A stretch of DNA of 64,000 nt from an uncultured Sphingomonadaceae bacterium (lineage in GTDB: Bacteria; Pseudomonadota; Alphaproteobacteria; Sphingomonadales; Sphingomonadaceae): NCBI GenBank assembly GCA_947497315.1, contig CANMFX010000002.1:868001-932000 (forward strand). The letters are read 5' to 3'. The stretch's first letter is position 1. Each line of letters begins with the position of its first letter. Shown piece by piece: positions 18,299 through 25,736 of this stretch. Under the pieces are notes generated by a model that saw nothing but the letters and a program-made list of their open reading frames with translations, did no database searches and was not told the origin of the DNA. Position numbers and translations under genes: made by a program.

Positions 18299-19696
18299 AT
18301 GACTAAATCTTACGACCTCATCATCCTCGGCTCCGGTCCCGGCGGCTATGTCGCGGCGATCCGCGCATCGCAACTCGGGCTGAAAACCGCTATCGTCGAA
18401 CGCGAAAATCTTGGTGGCATCTGTCTGAACTGGGGTTGTATACCGACCAAGGCGCTACTGCGTTCCGCCGAAATCTTCCACAATATGAAACATGCTGCGG
18501 ACTATGGTCTGGCGGCGGAGAAAATCAGTGCGGATCTCGATGCGGTGGTCAAACGCTCTCGCGGAGTGGCCAAACAGCTGAACCAGGGCGTCACGCATCT
18601 GATGAAGAAGAATAAGATTGATGTCTTGATGGGCGACGGCAAGATTGTCGAAAAGGGCAAGGTCGCCGTCAAGACCGAGAAGGGCGAAGAAGAGCTCACC
18701 GCCAAGAATATCATCATCGCCACCGGCGCCCGCGCTCGCGATCTGCCCTTTGCCAAGGCGGATGGCAAGCGGATCTGGACCTATCGCCACGCCATGACGC
18801 CGCCGGAAATGCCCAAGAAACTGCTGGTTATCGGCTCCGGCGCGATCGGGATCGAGTTTGCCAGCTTCTACAACGACATGGGCGCGGACGTGACCGTGGT
18901 CGAGATGATGGATCGCGTCGTTCCGGTAGAAGATGAGGAAATCTCGAAATTCCTCGAAAAGTCGCTGAAGAAGCAGGGCATGACCATCATGACCGGCGCT
19001 GGCGTCAAAAGCATCGAGACATCGGCCAAGGGCGTCAAGGCGGAGATTGAGGACAGCAAGGGCAAGAAAGCCAGCCATGACTTCAGTCACGTCATTGTCG
19101 CGGTCGGCATCCAGCCCAATGTCGAAACGGTCGGTCTGGACGAACTGGGAATCGAGCCGGACGAGCGCTTCCATATCAAGACCGATGCGATGTGCCGGAC
19201 CAATGTCGAGGGCATTTATGCCATTGGTGATGTCACCGGCGGACCGTGGCTGGCGCACAAGGCCAGTCATGAAGGCGTCATCGCGGTGGAAGCGATAGCA
19301 GGCGGCCACCCGCATGCCATGGATGTAAACAATATCCCCGGCTGTACCTATTGCCATCCCCAGATTGCCAGCGTCGGTCTGACCGAAGCCAAGGCCAAAG
19401 AAGCGGGTCATGACGTCAAAGTCGGTAATTTCCCGTTTATCGGCAATGGTAAAGCCATCGCTCTGGGCGAAACCGAAGGTTTTGTGAAAACCGTATTTGA
19501 CGCGAAAACCGGAGAATTACTGGGCGCGCATATGATCGGGGCCGAGGTCACAGAGCTGATTCAAGGCTATACCGTCGGCAAGACGCTGGAAACGACCGAA
19601 GCGGAACTGATGAACACGGTCTTCCCGCATCCGACACTCAGCGAAATGATGCATGAAAGCGTGCTCGACGCCTATGAGCGGGTTTTGCATATGTGA
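18299..19696 (+). CDS. lpdA: Dihydrolipoamide dehydrogenase (E3)
   Basis: A 465-residue FAD/NAD disulfide oxidoreductase that reoxidises the lipoyl groups of the pyruvate dehydrogenase complex. FAD-binding GSGPGGY is near residue 11, the redox motif GGICLNWGCIPTK is at about residues 37-49, NAD-binding GSGAIGIE is mid-protein, and the dimer-interface catalytic HPHPTLSE-like motif is present as FPHPTLSEMMHE near the C-terminus. I start it at ATG 18299, which has AAAGGA upstream; the frame is open earlier but only through repeat R1. Repeats flank the gene on both sides. Confidence 0.96.
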   Translation: MTKSYDLIILGSGPGGYVAAIRASQLGLKTAIVERENLGGICLNWGCIPTKALLRSAEIFHNMKHAADYGLAAEKISADLDAVVKRSRGVAKQLNQGVTHLMKKNKIDVLMGDGKIVEKGKVAVKTEKGEEELTAKNIIIATGARARDLPFAKADGKRIWTYRHAMTPPEMPKKLLVIGSGAIGIEFASFYNDMGADVTVVEMMDRVVPVEDEEISKFLEKSLKKQGMTIMTGAGVKSIETSAKGVKAEIEDSKGKKASHDFSHVIVAVGIQPNVETVGLDELGIEPDERFHIKTDAMCRTNVEGIYAIGDVTGGPWLAHKASHEGVIAVEAIAGGHPHAMDVNNIPGCTYCHPQIASVGLTEAKAKEAGHDVKVGNFPFIGNGKAIALGETEGFVKTVFDAKTGELLGAHMIGAEVTELIQGYTVGKTLETTEAELMNTVFPHPTLSEMMHESVLDAYERVLHM

Positions 19697-19705
19697 TCAG
19701 ACGTT

Positions 19706-19775
19706 ACCCCCTCACCAACGTCGCCTAACCGCCTAGGGCGCTGAGGCTTTGGTTTCCTCTCCCTCAAGGGAGAGG
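19706..19775 (+). repeat. Right-end palindromic repeat R2 (unpaired)
   Basis: A 70-base right-end unit nine bases after the lpd stop. It begins ACCCCCTCACCAACGTCGCC and ends in CCTCTCCC-TCAA-GGGAGAGG. Its centre CCGCCTAGGGCGCTGAGGC parallels R3. No left-end partner lies immediately upstream, so it is either a remnant or one side of an inverted R2-L2 pair with a 31-base spacer. Confidence 0.85.
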
Positions 19776-19806
19776 AGGGTTGTTCTTTGCAGTTTCGGCC
19801 ACTTTT

Positions 19807-19874
19807 CCTCTCCCCTTGAGGGAGAGGACAGATTTACTTACGAACTTGTTCGTTAGAAAATCTTGGTGAGGGGT
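19807..19874 (+). repeat. Left-end palindromic repeat L2
   Basis: A 68-base unit almost identical to L1: hairpin CCTCTCCC-CTTGA-GGGAGAGG, then a middle with CGTTAGAAAATCTTGGTG, ending GAGGGGT. It stops 15 bases before the DUF559 ATG, so it probably contains or overlaps that gene's leader. Confidence 0.9.
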
Positions 19875-19889
19875 GGAGGTCAAGCGCCA

Positions 19890-20270
19890 ATGGCCGGATA
19901 TAAACCGCAAACTCTAAAACATGCCAAACAACTGCGTCGCGACATGACACCGCAGGAACGCTTGCTTTGGAACCGGTTAAGAGACCGGCAAGTGGGTGGA
20001 TACAAGTTTCGAAAACAACAGCCAATAGGTCCTTATATTGTTGATTTCATATGCCACGAAAAGAAATTGATTGTGGAAGCAGATGGATCGCAGCATTATG
20101 ATAGTGATCATGATCTGGCGCGCGATCAATGGTTGAAAAAGCAAGACTACTCTGTTCTTAGATATAGGAATAATGAGATAAACGAGAATTTGGAGGGCGT
20201 TTTGGAAGCTATTTTGATTGCGCTTTCCCAAAACCCCTCACCAACGTCGCCTAACCGCCTTCGGCGCTAA
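19890..20270 (+). CDS. DUF559 endonuclease-like protein (Vsr-related fold)
   Basis: A 126-residue protein of the DUF559 group, which is related to very-short-patch-repair (Vsr) and PD-(D/E)xK nucleases. Visible family marks are DMTPQERLLWNRLR (about 18-31), GYKFRKQQPIGPYIVDF (about 37-53) with the likely catalytic Asp, IVEADGSQH (about 61-69) with Glu/Asp and His, and the C-terminal LRYRNNEINENLEGVL. I start it at ATG 19890; an in-frame upstream start would lie in repeat L2. The last residues (PSPTSPNRLRR) and the stop are encoded within repeat R3. Its biochemical function is unproven; nicking of the flanking hairpins is an inference. Confidence 0.85.
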   Translation: MAGYKPQTLKHAKQLRRDMTPQERLLWNRLRDRQVGGYKFRKQQPIGPYIVDFICHEKKLIVEADGSQHYDSDHDLARDQWLKKQDYSVLRYRNNEINENLEGVLEAILIALSQNPSPTSPNRLRR

Positions 20271-20302
20271 GGCTTTGGTTTCCTCTCCCTCAAGGGGAGA
20301 GG
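20233..20302 (+). repeat. Right-end palindromic repeat R3
   Basis: A 70-base unit beginning ACCCCTCACCAACGTCGCC and ending CCTCTCCC-TCAAG-GGGAGAGG, with inner stem CGCCTTCGGCG. It provides the 3' coding end and stop of the DUF559 gene, so gene and repeat have evolved as one unit. Confidence 0.9.
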
Positions 20303-20362
20303 AAAAGAAGATAATATCGTGAATCCCATCATATTGGCGCAGATTGGGAGTAGGGATTTTAC

Positions 20363-20433
20363 TTCTCTCCCCTTGAGGGAGAGAAAAGACTTGGCTTGGC
20401 AATTTATTGCCTTAGCAAGTCTTAGTGAGGGGT
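20363..20433 (+). repeat. Left-end palindromic repeat L3 (diverged)
   Basis: A 71-base left-end unit with hairpin TTCTCTCC-CCTTGAG-GGAGAGAA and the end CTTAGTGAGGGGT. The middle (GGCAATTTATTGCC) is an inner palindrome similar in place to that of R1. It has drifted from L1/L2, suggesting an older copy. Confidence 0.8.
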
Positions 20434-20467
20434 GGGCGGCAAACACTGGCTTTGTGTTTAGACGCTG

Positions 20468-20538
20468 CCCCCTTACCGACTGCGACTAAGCACCTGCGGC
20501 GCTAAGTCTTCGTTGTCCTCTCCCTCAAAGGGGAGAGG
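20468..20538 (+). repeat. Right-end palindromic repeat R4 (diverged)
   Basis: A 71-base right-end unit starting CCCCCTTACCGACTGCGAC and ending CCTCTCCC-TCAAAG-GGGAGAGG. With L3 it encloses only 34 bases and no gene, so L3-R4 is an empty form. Its end abuts the ribosome-binding site of the next gene. Confidence 0.8.
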
Positions 20539-20558
20539 AATGAAAGAGGGAACAATCG

Positions 20559-21830
20559 ATGAATCGGATCAAAGGCTTACTGGCACTATCTCTTACCATC
20601 TCCACGACTGCCAATGCGGAGACCATCGTCTATACGGCTGACCGGATGCTGGATGTGGACAGTGGCCGGATGATCGAGAATCCCGTCATCATCGTCACGG
20701 ATGGCAAGGTTGCCCGGGTCACGGATCAGAATGACCCGGTCGAGCCAGCAGATGCCAAAACCGTGGCACTAGGCGATGTCACCATCCTCCCCGGCCTGAT
20801 CGATATGCATGTCCATCTTGATGCCAATCCGCTTTATGGCGGTTATAGCAGTCTGCAGTTCACCGATCAGTTCTTCACGGTGCAAGGTGTCGCCAATGCG
20901 CGCGCTATGCTGGAGGCAGGGTTTACCAGCGTTCGGAATATTGGTTCCGACAATTACTCGGACATCGCATACAAGCAGGCGATTGATGAAGGATTGATCG
21001 CCGGACCGCGTATCATCCCGGCGGGCTTTGCCCTTGGCGCAACGGGCGGCCATTGCGACCAGACTTTCTTACCACCTTCGTTCAAGGCCAAATCGCCTGC
21101 CGTCGGCGACGGCCCTGCGGAATTGCGCAAAAAGGTGCGCGAACAGCGCAAATATGGCGCTGAGGTTATCAAGGTTTGCGCCACGGGCGGTGTATTCTCG
21201 CGCAATACAGAACCGGGACAGCAGCAATTGTCGCTGGAGGAACTCAGCGCGATTGTCGATGAGGCGAAGCTCTGGGGTCTGAAAGCAGCGGCCCATGCCC
21301 ATGGTGCTGCCGGAATCAAAACAGCGATCCGTGCTGGCTTCACCACCATTGAGCATGCCAGCCTGGTCGATAAAGAGGGTATCGATCTAGCGAAAAAGAA
21401 CGGCACCTATTTCGGGATGGATATTTTCAACACCGAATATACCCAGTCGGAAGGCAAGAAAAACGGGGTGTTGGAGGAAAATCTTCTCAAAGACCGGCAA
21501 ATTGCACAGCTGCAACGCGACAATTTCCGCGCTGCTCATGCGGCAGGCGTGAAAATGGTGTTCAGCTCTGACGCGGGCGTCATGCCGCACGGTATCGCGG
21601 GCGGGCAGTTCAAGATCATGGTCGAGTACGGCATGACGCCGCTGGAAGCCATTCGTGCCGCCACAATCAATGCCGCCGATGCGCTTGGCAAAGCCGATCA
21701 GGTTGGACGGATAAAAGCTGGATATCATGCCGATTTCATCGCCGTTGACGGTGATCCGCTTGCCAATGTGCAGGAATTGGAAGATGTCGATGTGGTGGTG
21801 AAGGGCGGTGCGCTCGTAAAGGGACAATGA
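20559..21830 (+). CDS. Secreted metal-dependent amidohydrolase
   Basis: A 423-residue amidohydrolase-superfamily protein with an N-terminal signal peptide (about residues 1-20, cleavage near ANA-ET). The metal-site HxH is in DMHVHLDAN (about residues 82-90). Later histidines are in AAHAHGAAG and TTIEHASLVD, and the final metal Asp is in FSSDAGVMPHG. The C-terminal region ends with the usual IKAGYHADFIAVDGDPL. It resembles imidazolonepropionase-like and Xaa-Pro dipeptidase (prolidase)-type amidohydrolases; the substrate is not determined. AGAGGGAA precedes the ATG, directly after repeat R4. Confidence 0.88.
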   Translation: MNRIKGLLALSLTISTTANAETIVYTADRMLDVDSGRMIENPVIIVTDGKVARVTDQNDPVEPADAKTVALGDVTILPGLIDMHVHLDANPLYGGYSSLQFTDQFFTVQGVANARAMLEAGFTSVRNIGSDNYSDIAYKQAIDEGLIAGPRIIPAGFALGATGGHCDQTFLPPSFKAKSPAVGDGPAELRKKVREQRKYGAEVIKVCATGGVFSRNTEPGQQQLSLEELSAIVDEAKLWGLKAAAHAHGAAGIKTAIRAGFTTIEHASLVDKEGIDLAKKNGTYFGMDIFNTEYTQSEGKKNGVLEENLLKDRQIAQLQRDNFRAAHAAGVKMVFSSDAGVMPHGIAGGQFKIMVEYGMTPLEAIRAATINAADALGKADQVGRIKAGYHADFIAVDGDPLANVQELEDVDVVVKGGALVKGQ

Positions 21831-21831
21831 A

Positions 21832-22740
21832 ATGGCAAAAGGCACGCATGATTATGTCGAGGACCCGCGCAACGAAACCATCCTGATCAACGTCAATGGC
21901 GTGATAACGCCGCGGGCCGAGGCCATGGTGTCGGTGTTTGACAGCGGTTTCATGCTGGGCGACGGGGTCTGGGAAGGCTTGCGGGTCCATAAGGGCCGTA
22001 TTGCCTTTCTGGACGCGCATATGGACCGCCTGCTCGAAGGCGCCAAGGCGATTGCCATGGATATTGGTATCAGCCGGGAAGATCTGGTTGCGCGGCTTTA
22101 TGAAACCATAGAAGCCAATGGCATGACCGGTTGCCATATCCGCTTGATGGTGACGCGCGGTATCCGTTCCACACCTTATCAGGATCCCAGGGTTGTTATC
22201 TCGCCCGCGACTATTGTTATCATTCCCGAATATAAGGAAGCCCTGCCGAGCACCGTCGAGAATGGCATCCGGCTGTTTACCGTGCATGTCCGGCGCGGTG
22301 ATCCGGCGGTGCAGGACCCCAAACTGAACTCGCACAGCAAGCTGAACTGCATAACCGCCTGTATTCAAGCCACACAGGCGGGGGCGGATGAAGCGCTGAT
22401 GCTGGATCCACAGGGCTTTGTGGCGACCTGCAACAGCACGCATTTCTTCATTGTCCGCAAAGGCGAAGTGTGGACATCCAGCGGTGACTATTGCCTGGGC
22501 GGAATTACCCGGAGCAATGTCATCCAGCTGTGCCGCGAAAATGATATTCCGGTGTTCGAAAAGAATTTCTCTCTGACCGATGTTTATGGTGCCGATGAAG
22601 CCTTTGTGACCGGGACTTTTGCTGGTGTTGTGCCCGCAACAGAGGTCGATGGACGTGTGTTAAGCAAGGGCAGGGGTCCGATGGTCGAACGACTGCAGGG
22701 GCTGTATAAAGACCTGATTGAACGCGACACGGCAGCATGA
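21832..22740 (+). CDS. Class IV aminotransferase (BCAT/D-amino-acid transaminase type)
   Basis: A 302-residue PLP fold-IV aminotransferase. The start region is NVNGVITPRAEAMVSVFDSGFMLGDGVWEGLRV, with the typical phosphate and substrate loop residues. The PLP lysine is most likely in HSKLNC (about residues 165-170). The C-terminal EAFVTGTFAGVVPATEVDGR matches the family's substrate-specificity loop. Substrate choice between branched-chain amino acids and D-amino acids cannot be read safely. It starts two bases after the amidohydrolase stop and overlaps the next gene by four bases (ATGA). Confidence 0.88.
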   Translation: MAKGTHDYVEDPRNETILINVNGVITPRAEAMVSVFDSGFMLGDGVWEGLRVHKGRIAFLDAHMDRLLEGAKAIAMDIGISREDLVARLYETIEANGMTGCHIRLMVTRGIRSTPYQDPRVVISPATIVIIPEYKEALPSTVENGIRLFTVHVRRGDPAVQDPKLNSHSKLNCITACIQATQAGADEALMLDPQGFVATCNSTHFFIVRKGEVWTSSGDYCLGGITRSNVIQLCRENDIPVFEKNFSLTDVYGADEAFVTGTFAGVVPATEVDGRVLSKGRGPMVERLQGLYKDLIERDTAA

Positions 22741-23477
22741 CGTCACAGCCTGTTCGTATTGCCATGTGGTCGGGCCCGCGCAATATTTCGACCGCTATGA
22801 TGCGCAGCTTTGGTAGTAGAGCCGATTGTGCGGTTACCGATGAGCCCTTTTACGGTGCTTTCCTGAAAAAGACCGGATTTCAGCAACCCATGGCTGATCA
22901 GATCATCGCATCAATGGACTGCGATTGGACCTCTGTGAAGGACGCTATGCTTGGACCGGTGCCAGAGGGGCGGGCCGTCTGGTATCAGAAACATATGCCG
23001 CACCATATGGTGGACAATGTTTCTATCGCAGACTTTCCGGAGCATCGGCACGCCTTCCTGATCCGTGATCCGGAACAGGTCGTCGCCAGCTATGCCGCCA
23101 AGCGGGTCGAAGTCACGCCCGATGATCTGGGCTATGAAAGGCAGCTAAGCTATGTTGACCATGCCGCCCAGATATCGGGCTCTGCGCCGATCGTGATGGA
23201 CAGCGCGGATATGTTGCACAATCCCGAAAGCCATTTGAAGGCGCTTTGCGGGGCGCTTGATATTCCGTGGGACGCGGCGATGCTGCGCTGGAACACAGGG
23301 ACACGGGATACGGATGGGATATGGGCGTCCCACTGGTATAACCGGGTCATAGATACCACAACATTCGCGCCGCCAAACGACAGCAAACCCGTGCTTTCCG
23401 ATGCCCAGCGACAAGTAGCGGATGCGTGCCGGCCATTTTATGATGAACTGTCAGGCTATCGACTCAAGATTCTCTAA
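22737..23477 (+). CDS. Sulfotransferase-like P-loop protein paired with aminotransferase
   Basis: A 246-residue protein whose start (RIAMWSGPRNISTAMMRSFG) fits the PAPS-type sulfotransferase 5'-phosphosulfate loop (xxGxRxxST). A later HAFLIRDPEQVVASY segment matches the 3'-phosphate loop (RDP...S). It overlaps the aminotransferase by ATGA. From memory, plants and some other eukaryotes carry proteins in which a domain like this is fused to a branched-chain-aminotransferase-like domain, so the two bacterial genes look like the split form. True sulfotransfer activity is not proven. Confidence 0.8.
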   Translation: MTSQPVRIAMWSGPRNISTAMMRSFGSRADCAVTDEPFYGAFLKKTGFQQPMADQIIASMDCDWTSVKDAMLGPVPEGRAVWYQKHMPHHMVDNVSIADFPEHRHAFLIRDPEQVVASYAAKRVEVTPDDLGYERQLSYVDHAAQISGSAPIVMDSADMLHNPESHLKALCGALDIPWDAAMLRWNTGTRDTDGIWASHWYNRVIDTTTFAPPNDSKPVLSDAQRQVADACRPFYDELSGYRLKIL

Positions 23478-23543
23478 TATTTGACAAAAAAGGCCAGTTT
23501 TTGTGATTGAGAAAAATGCACTGTCTTTGCTCCAGATACGCTT

Positions 23544-23572
23544 TTCATAGTATTATACCGGCATGTTATGAT
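23544..23572 (+). promoter_or_regulatory. Possible promoter of the small secreted gene
   Basis: TTCATA (23544) and TATGAT (23567) are spaced 17 bases and lie 32 bases before the ATG at 23604. The match to -35/-10 is partial, so this is weak. Confidence 0.25.
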
Positions 23573-23603
23573 ATAGCTCCGTCATAGCTTTTAGGAGGAT
23601 TTT

Positions 23604-23948
23604 ATGTTCATATTAACAACTGCTGCCCTCTTAAGTGCCGCTACTGCCGGTATGGTCGATGCGGAAACGAGCAGGGTCAATTACTCGAACTGCCTAACCG
23701 ATTTCACCGTCACCCATCTTACCCAGAAAACCGCGCGCGGCCCGTTTAAAAAAGCCGTCAAGGACGCTTGCACAGATGAACGCAGCGCCATGATAGCAGC
23801 GATGAAAAAGGATGAACTGGAATTTGGCAGTACAGAACAGGAAGCCACAGATTATGCCACTGAAGAAGCGGACGGCGTCCTGTTTTCCTTCACTGACGGT
23901 TATGCGGGTTACATGAGTTCGGGTACCATGCCGGTGAAAGAAGAATAG
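23604..23948 (+). CDS. Small secreted protein, unknown
   Basis: A 114-residue protein with a signal peptide (about residues 1-20, ALLSAATAGMVDAE). The mature part has two cysteines (in NYSNCLTDF and VKDACTDER), likely a disulfide pair, and an acidic tail. A strong AGGAGG stands before the ATG. I do not recognise the family. The DNA before it is AT-rich and promoter-like, so it is probably its own transcription unit. Confidence 0.65.
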   Translation: MFILTTAALLSAATAGMVDAETSRVNYSNCLTDFTVTHLTQKTARGPFKKAVKDACTDERSAMIAAMKKDELEFGSTEQEATDYATEEADGVLFSFTDGYAGYMSSGTMPVKEE

Positions 23949-24158
23949 AGAACTTCGTTCTTCGGCAAAGACTAAATTATAGCCGGGGCGTGCGGCCCCA
24001 AGTGGAACAGTGTGTCCCGGCGACAAGTACTGCCATGGCAGAAAATGGCGCAAATCTCAGTTATTGCTCACGACGTCGCATAGTGTTCGCATCGCGCGTT
24101 CGCTCTTTTATGCATGACTTTCCTAAAAGCAGGCGGGACCCGCAATAAGGAAAAAATC

Positions 24159-24371
24159 ATGTATAAGTTAATCGTTTCAGGCGCCGCACTCCTGCTGGTC
24201 AGTGCGTGCGTTTCATCAAGTGAAGATGTCGAATCATCGTCGGACGAATTTATCCCGGAAGGTTATGATCCCGACGCCGGCCCAGCAGCGCCAAGCGATG
24301 AGCCGGAAGATGATCCCTATGTTCCTGAAAGAAGCGAGGAAGGCCCCAGAGGCGGTCCCTCAAACCACTAA
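24159..24371 (+). CDS. Small acidic lipoprotein
   Basis: A 70-residue protein with a lipoprotein signal (MYKLIVSGAALLLVSAC, lipobox LVSAC, Cys17) and a very acidic, Ser/Pro/Glu/Asp-rich, disordered mature part. I start at ATG 24159 with AAGGA upstream; the open frame upstream lacks such a site. It is the last chromosomal gene before the tRNA-Ser mini-island, and its stop is 23 bases from the island boundary. Function is unknown. Confidence 0.7.
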   Translation: MYKLIVSGAALLLVSACVSSSEDVESSSDEFIPEGYDPDAGPAAPSDEPEDDPYVPERSEEGPRGGPSNH

Positions 24372-24393
24372 AGACGCGCAAATATAAGGTGAA

Positions 24394-24413
24394 ATGGCTG
24401 GCGGACAGGGTGT
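24394..24413. other. Attachment-site copy (left end of island)
   Basis: An exact 20-base copy of 26971-26990, the end of the tRNA-Ser gene. It is orphaned here: the tRNA sequence does not continue past it (GTGTCTGCC versus GTGGGATTC at the intact gene). Confidence 0.8.
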
Positions 24414-24510
24414 CTGCCTGAATTGAGTTCAATCTAGTTCCATTTTATCTTAGAAGCTCACCTTTACCTCGGATTGGATCGGCCGCTCGAATGCGGCCCA
24501 AACGAATTAT

Positions 24511-25371
24511 TTATGTAAACGTACCATCTACTTCAACTGTCGTGGTGGAATTGCTGCTTGGGACTGTTAAGGATGACGGCTTGTAAACCAAATCCAAACC
24601 GGGAACTTTGACTTGAATTGCTCGCAGATCGATCAGGACTGGGCGTTGACTGCTCAAGGCACGGTTGACTATTGAAGTGACCCCAATCTTGATTTTCCAT
24701 GTCCATTTCAAAATACGAATTTTGATCACAATATCAATGTCATGTGCTTTGGCTCGCGCTCGAAGTTTAGGGCCGTCCGCTTCTAGGTGTATCTCCGCAC
24801 GTTTTCCTTCTAACCGGACCCAGGGACTGGTCACCTTGACACAATATTTCTTTCCAAACACCTTGATACACCCTTTTCCCTTAGCGCGAATAGCCATTCG
24901 CATGTTCGATAATGCTATGGGATTGCCTAAGTTAGAGTCAGGTTGACGGGAGAGTTCGCCTTCAACCCATTCCACTGAAAACTCTAACACTTTTCTGAGA
25001 AATGATTCCAGCTCCTCGTCAAAATTTGGCTCGGCTTCCATCGTACGACAAATTGTGGAAACGTCCTCTTCATCTGCGCCGGTCAAGTAAGGCTCAACGA
25101 GGTCGGCTAGGGCATGCTCTGTTTCTCCTCGCTCTTGTTGAGATCGATTATCTAGGAACAGTTCAACCAAATCCTCAATCAGATCATCCGTTTCCCCTGC
25201 GAGATCATCATTGTCTTCTGAAAGACCGATGAGTTCAGATTGAACCGATCTAGGATCGCCATCCTCGGTGAGCAATCGGTCCATATCAAACCGCTTGCGC
25301 CAAGGGTATCCAATAGCCCCAAACAATTCATTTGAAAGAGAGCTCTCAGCGGCCAAAGAAAAGTCGGTCAT
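24511..25371 (-). CDS. Orphan 286-aa island protein, acidic N-half, beta-rich C-half
   Basis: A 286-residue cytoplasmic protein with no signal peptide or membrane helix. The first half (to about residue 140) is very acidic and helical-looking (EDNDDLAGETDDLIEDLVELFLD). The second half is basic and alternates hydrophobic residues as in beta strands (CIKVFGKKYCVKV, IDIVIKIRILKWTWKIKI). GGGGGAT precedes its ATG. It is read opposite to the KilA-N gene and shares a 365-base spacer with it. I do not recognise the family. Island position suggests a role in element maintenance or conflict with phages, but that is only inference. Confidence 0.65.
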   Translation of the reverse strand: MTDFSLAAESSLSNELFGAIGYPWRKRFDMDRLLTEDGDPRSVQSELIGLSEDNDDLAGETDDLIEDLVELFLDNRSQQERGETEHALADLVEPYLTGADEEDVSTICRTMEAEPNFDEELESFLRKVLEFSVEWVEGELSRQPDSNLGNPIALSNMRMAIRAKGKGCIKVFGKKYCVKVTSPWVRLEGKRAEIHLEADGPKLRARAKAHDIDIVIKIRILKWTWKIKIGVTSIVNRALSSQRPVLIDLRAIQVKVPGLDLVYKPSSLTVPSSNSTTTVEVDGTFT

Positions 25372-25736
25372 TTTTTATCCCCCAAGTAATTTGAAGCAAT
25401 ACTTCAAAAAATCAAGGCTTTCGATATTTACAGCCGTCTGGGGAGTCTAGAGCCGATGCCACCAAAATGGTTGTTTCTACTTCAGTTTTTCCAAACTGAT
25501 AGCTTTAGCTAGCGACACTAAAGGACCTAAAGACATTGGACTTTGCCTATGATCGATTGACGTGAAACTGCCGTTTCTTGAGGCAAAATAGGTTCTGTCG
25601 GTAGTGCCGAATATGATTTCTGGCTGGCATCTGCTTCTAATCCTGAAGCATAGCAAGAATAAATCCATGTTGGATGTTATCTAATTGGACTCTGTGCCAG
25701 CAAATGATACGAACTTGATTTTGTTAGGGGGTACTA
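25372..25736. promoter_or_regulatory. Divergent spacer within the island
   Basis: A 365-base AT-rich gap between the divergent orphan gene and the KilA-N gene. It must contain both promoters and ends in AGGGGGT before the KilA-N ATG. A 63-codon minus-strand open frame (25477-25668) lacks supporting features and I do not call it a gene. No strong repeats were seen. Confidence 0.4.

Larger units (their letters stand above)
19807..20302 (+). mobile_element. Candidate DUF559 palindrome-bounded element
   Basis: The 496-base unit is made of left repeat L2 (19807-19874), an intact 126-aa DUF559 gene, and right repeat R3 (20233-20302). L2 and R3 are terminal inverted repeats of about 68-70 bases whose outer tips are 8-bp-stem hairpins. 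The gene's last 12-13 codons lie inside R3. An internally deleted copy (17972-18278) and an empty copy (20363-20538) lie nearby. That set of full, deleted and empty forms is what a self-spreading element family leaves. Mobility is inferred; I could not find a clear target-site duplication. Confidence 0.6.

Noticed and set aside
18455-19411. 318-codon open frame antisense to lpdA
   Set aside because: Mirror of a well-identified gene; His/Asp-rich nonsense translation.
17972-20538. Repeats read as a CRISPR array
   Set aside because: Unit spacing is irregular (tens to thousands of bases), units alternate in orientation, and a gene lies between them.
17972-20538. Repeats as simple rho-independent terminators only
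   Set aside because: The conserved 70-bp length, matched ends and enclosed DUF559 gene go beyond a terminator, although they may also stop transcription.
25477-25668. 63-codon minus-strand frame in the island spacer
   Set aside because: No ribosome-binding site or recognisable sequence; AT-rich spacer between divergent genes.
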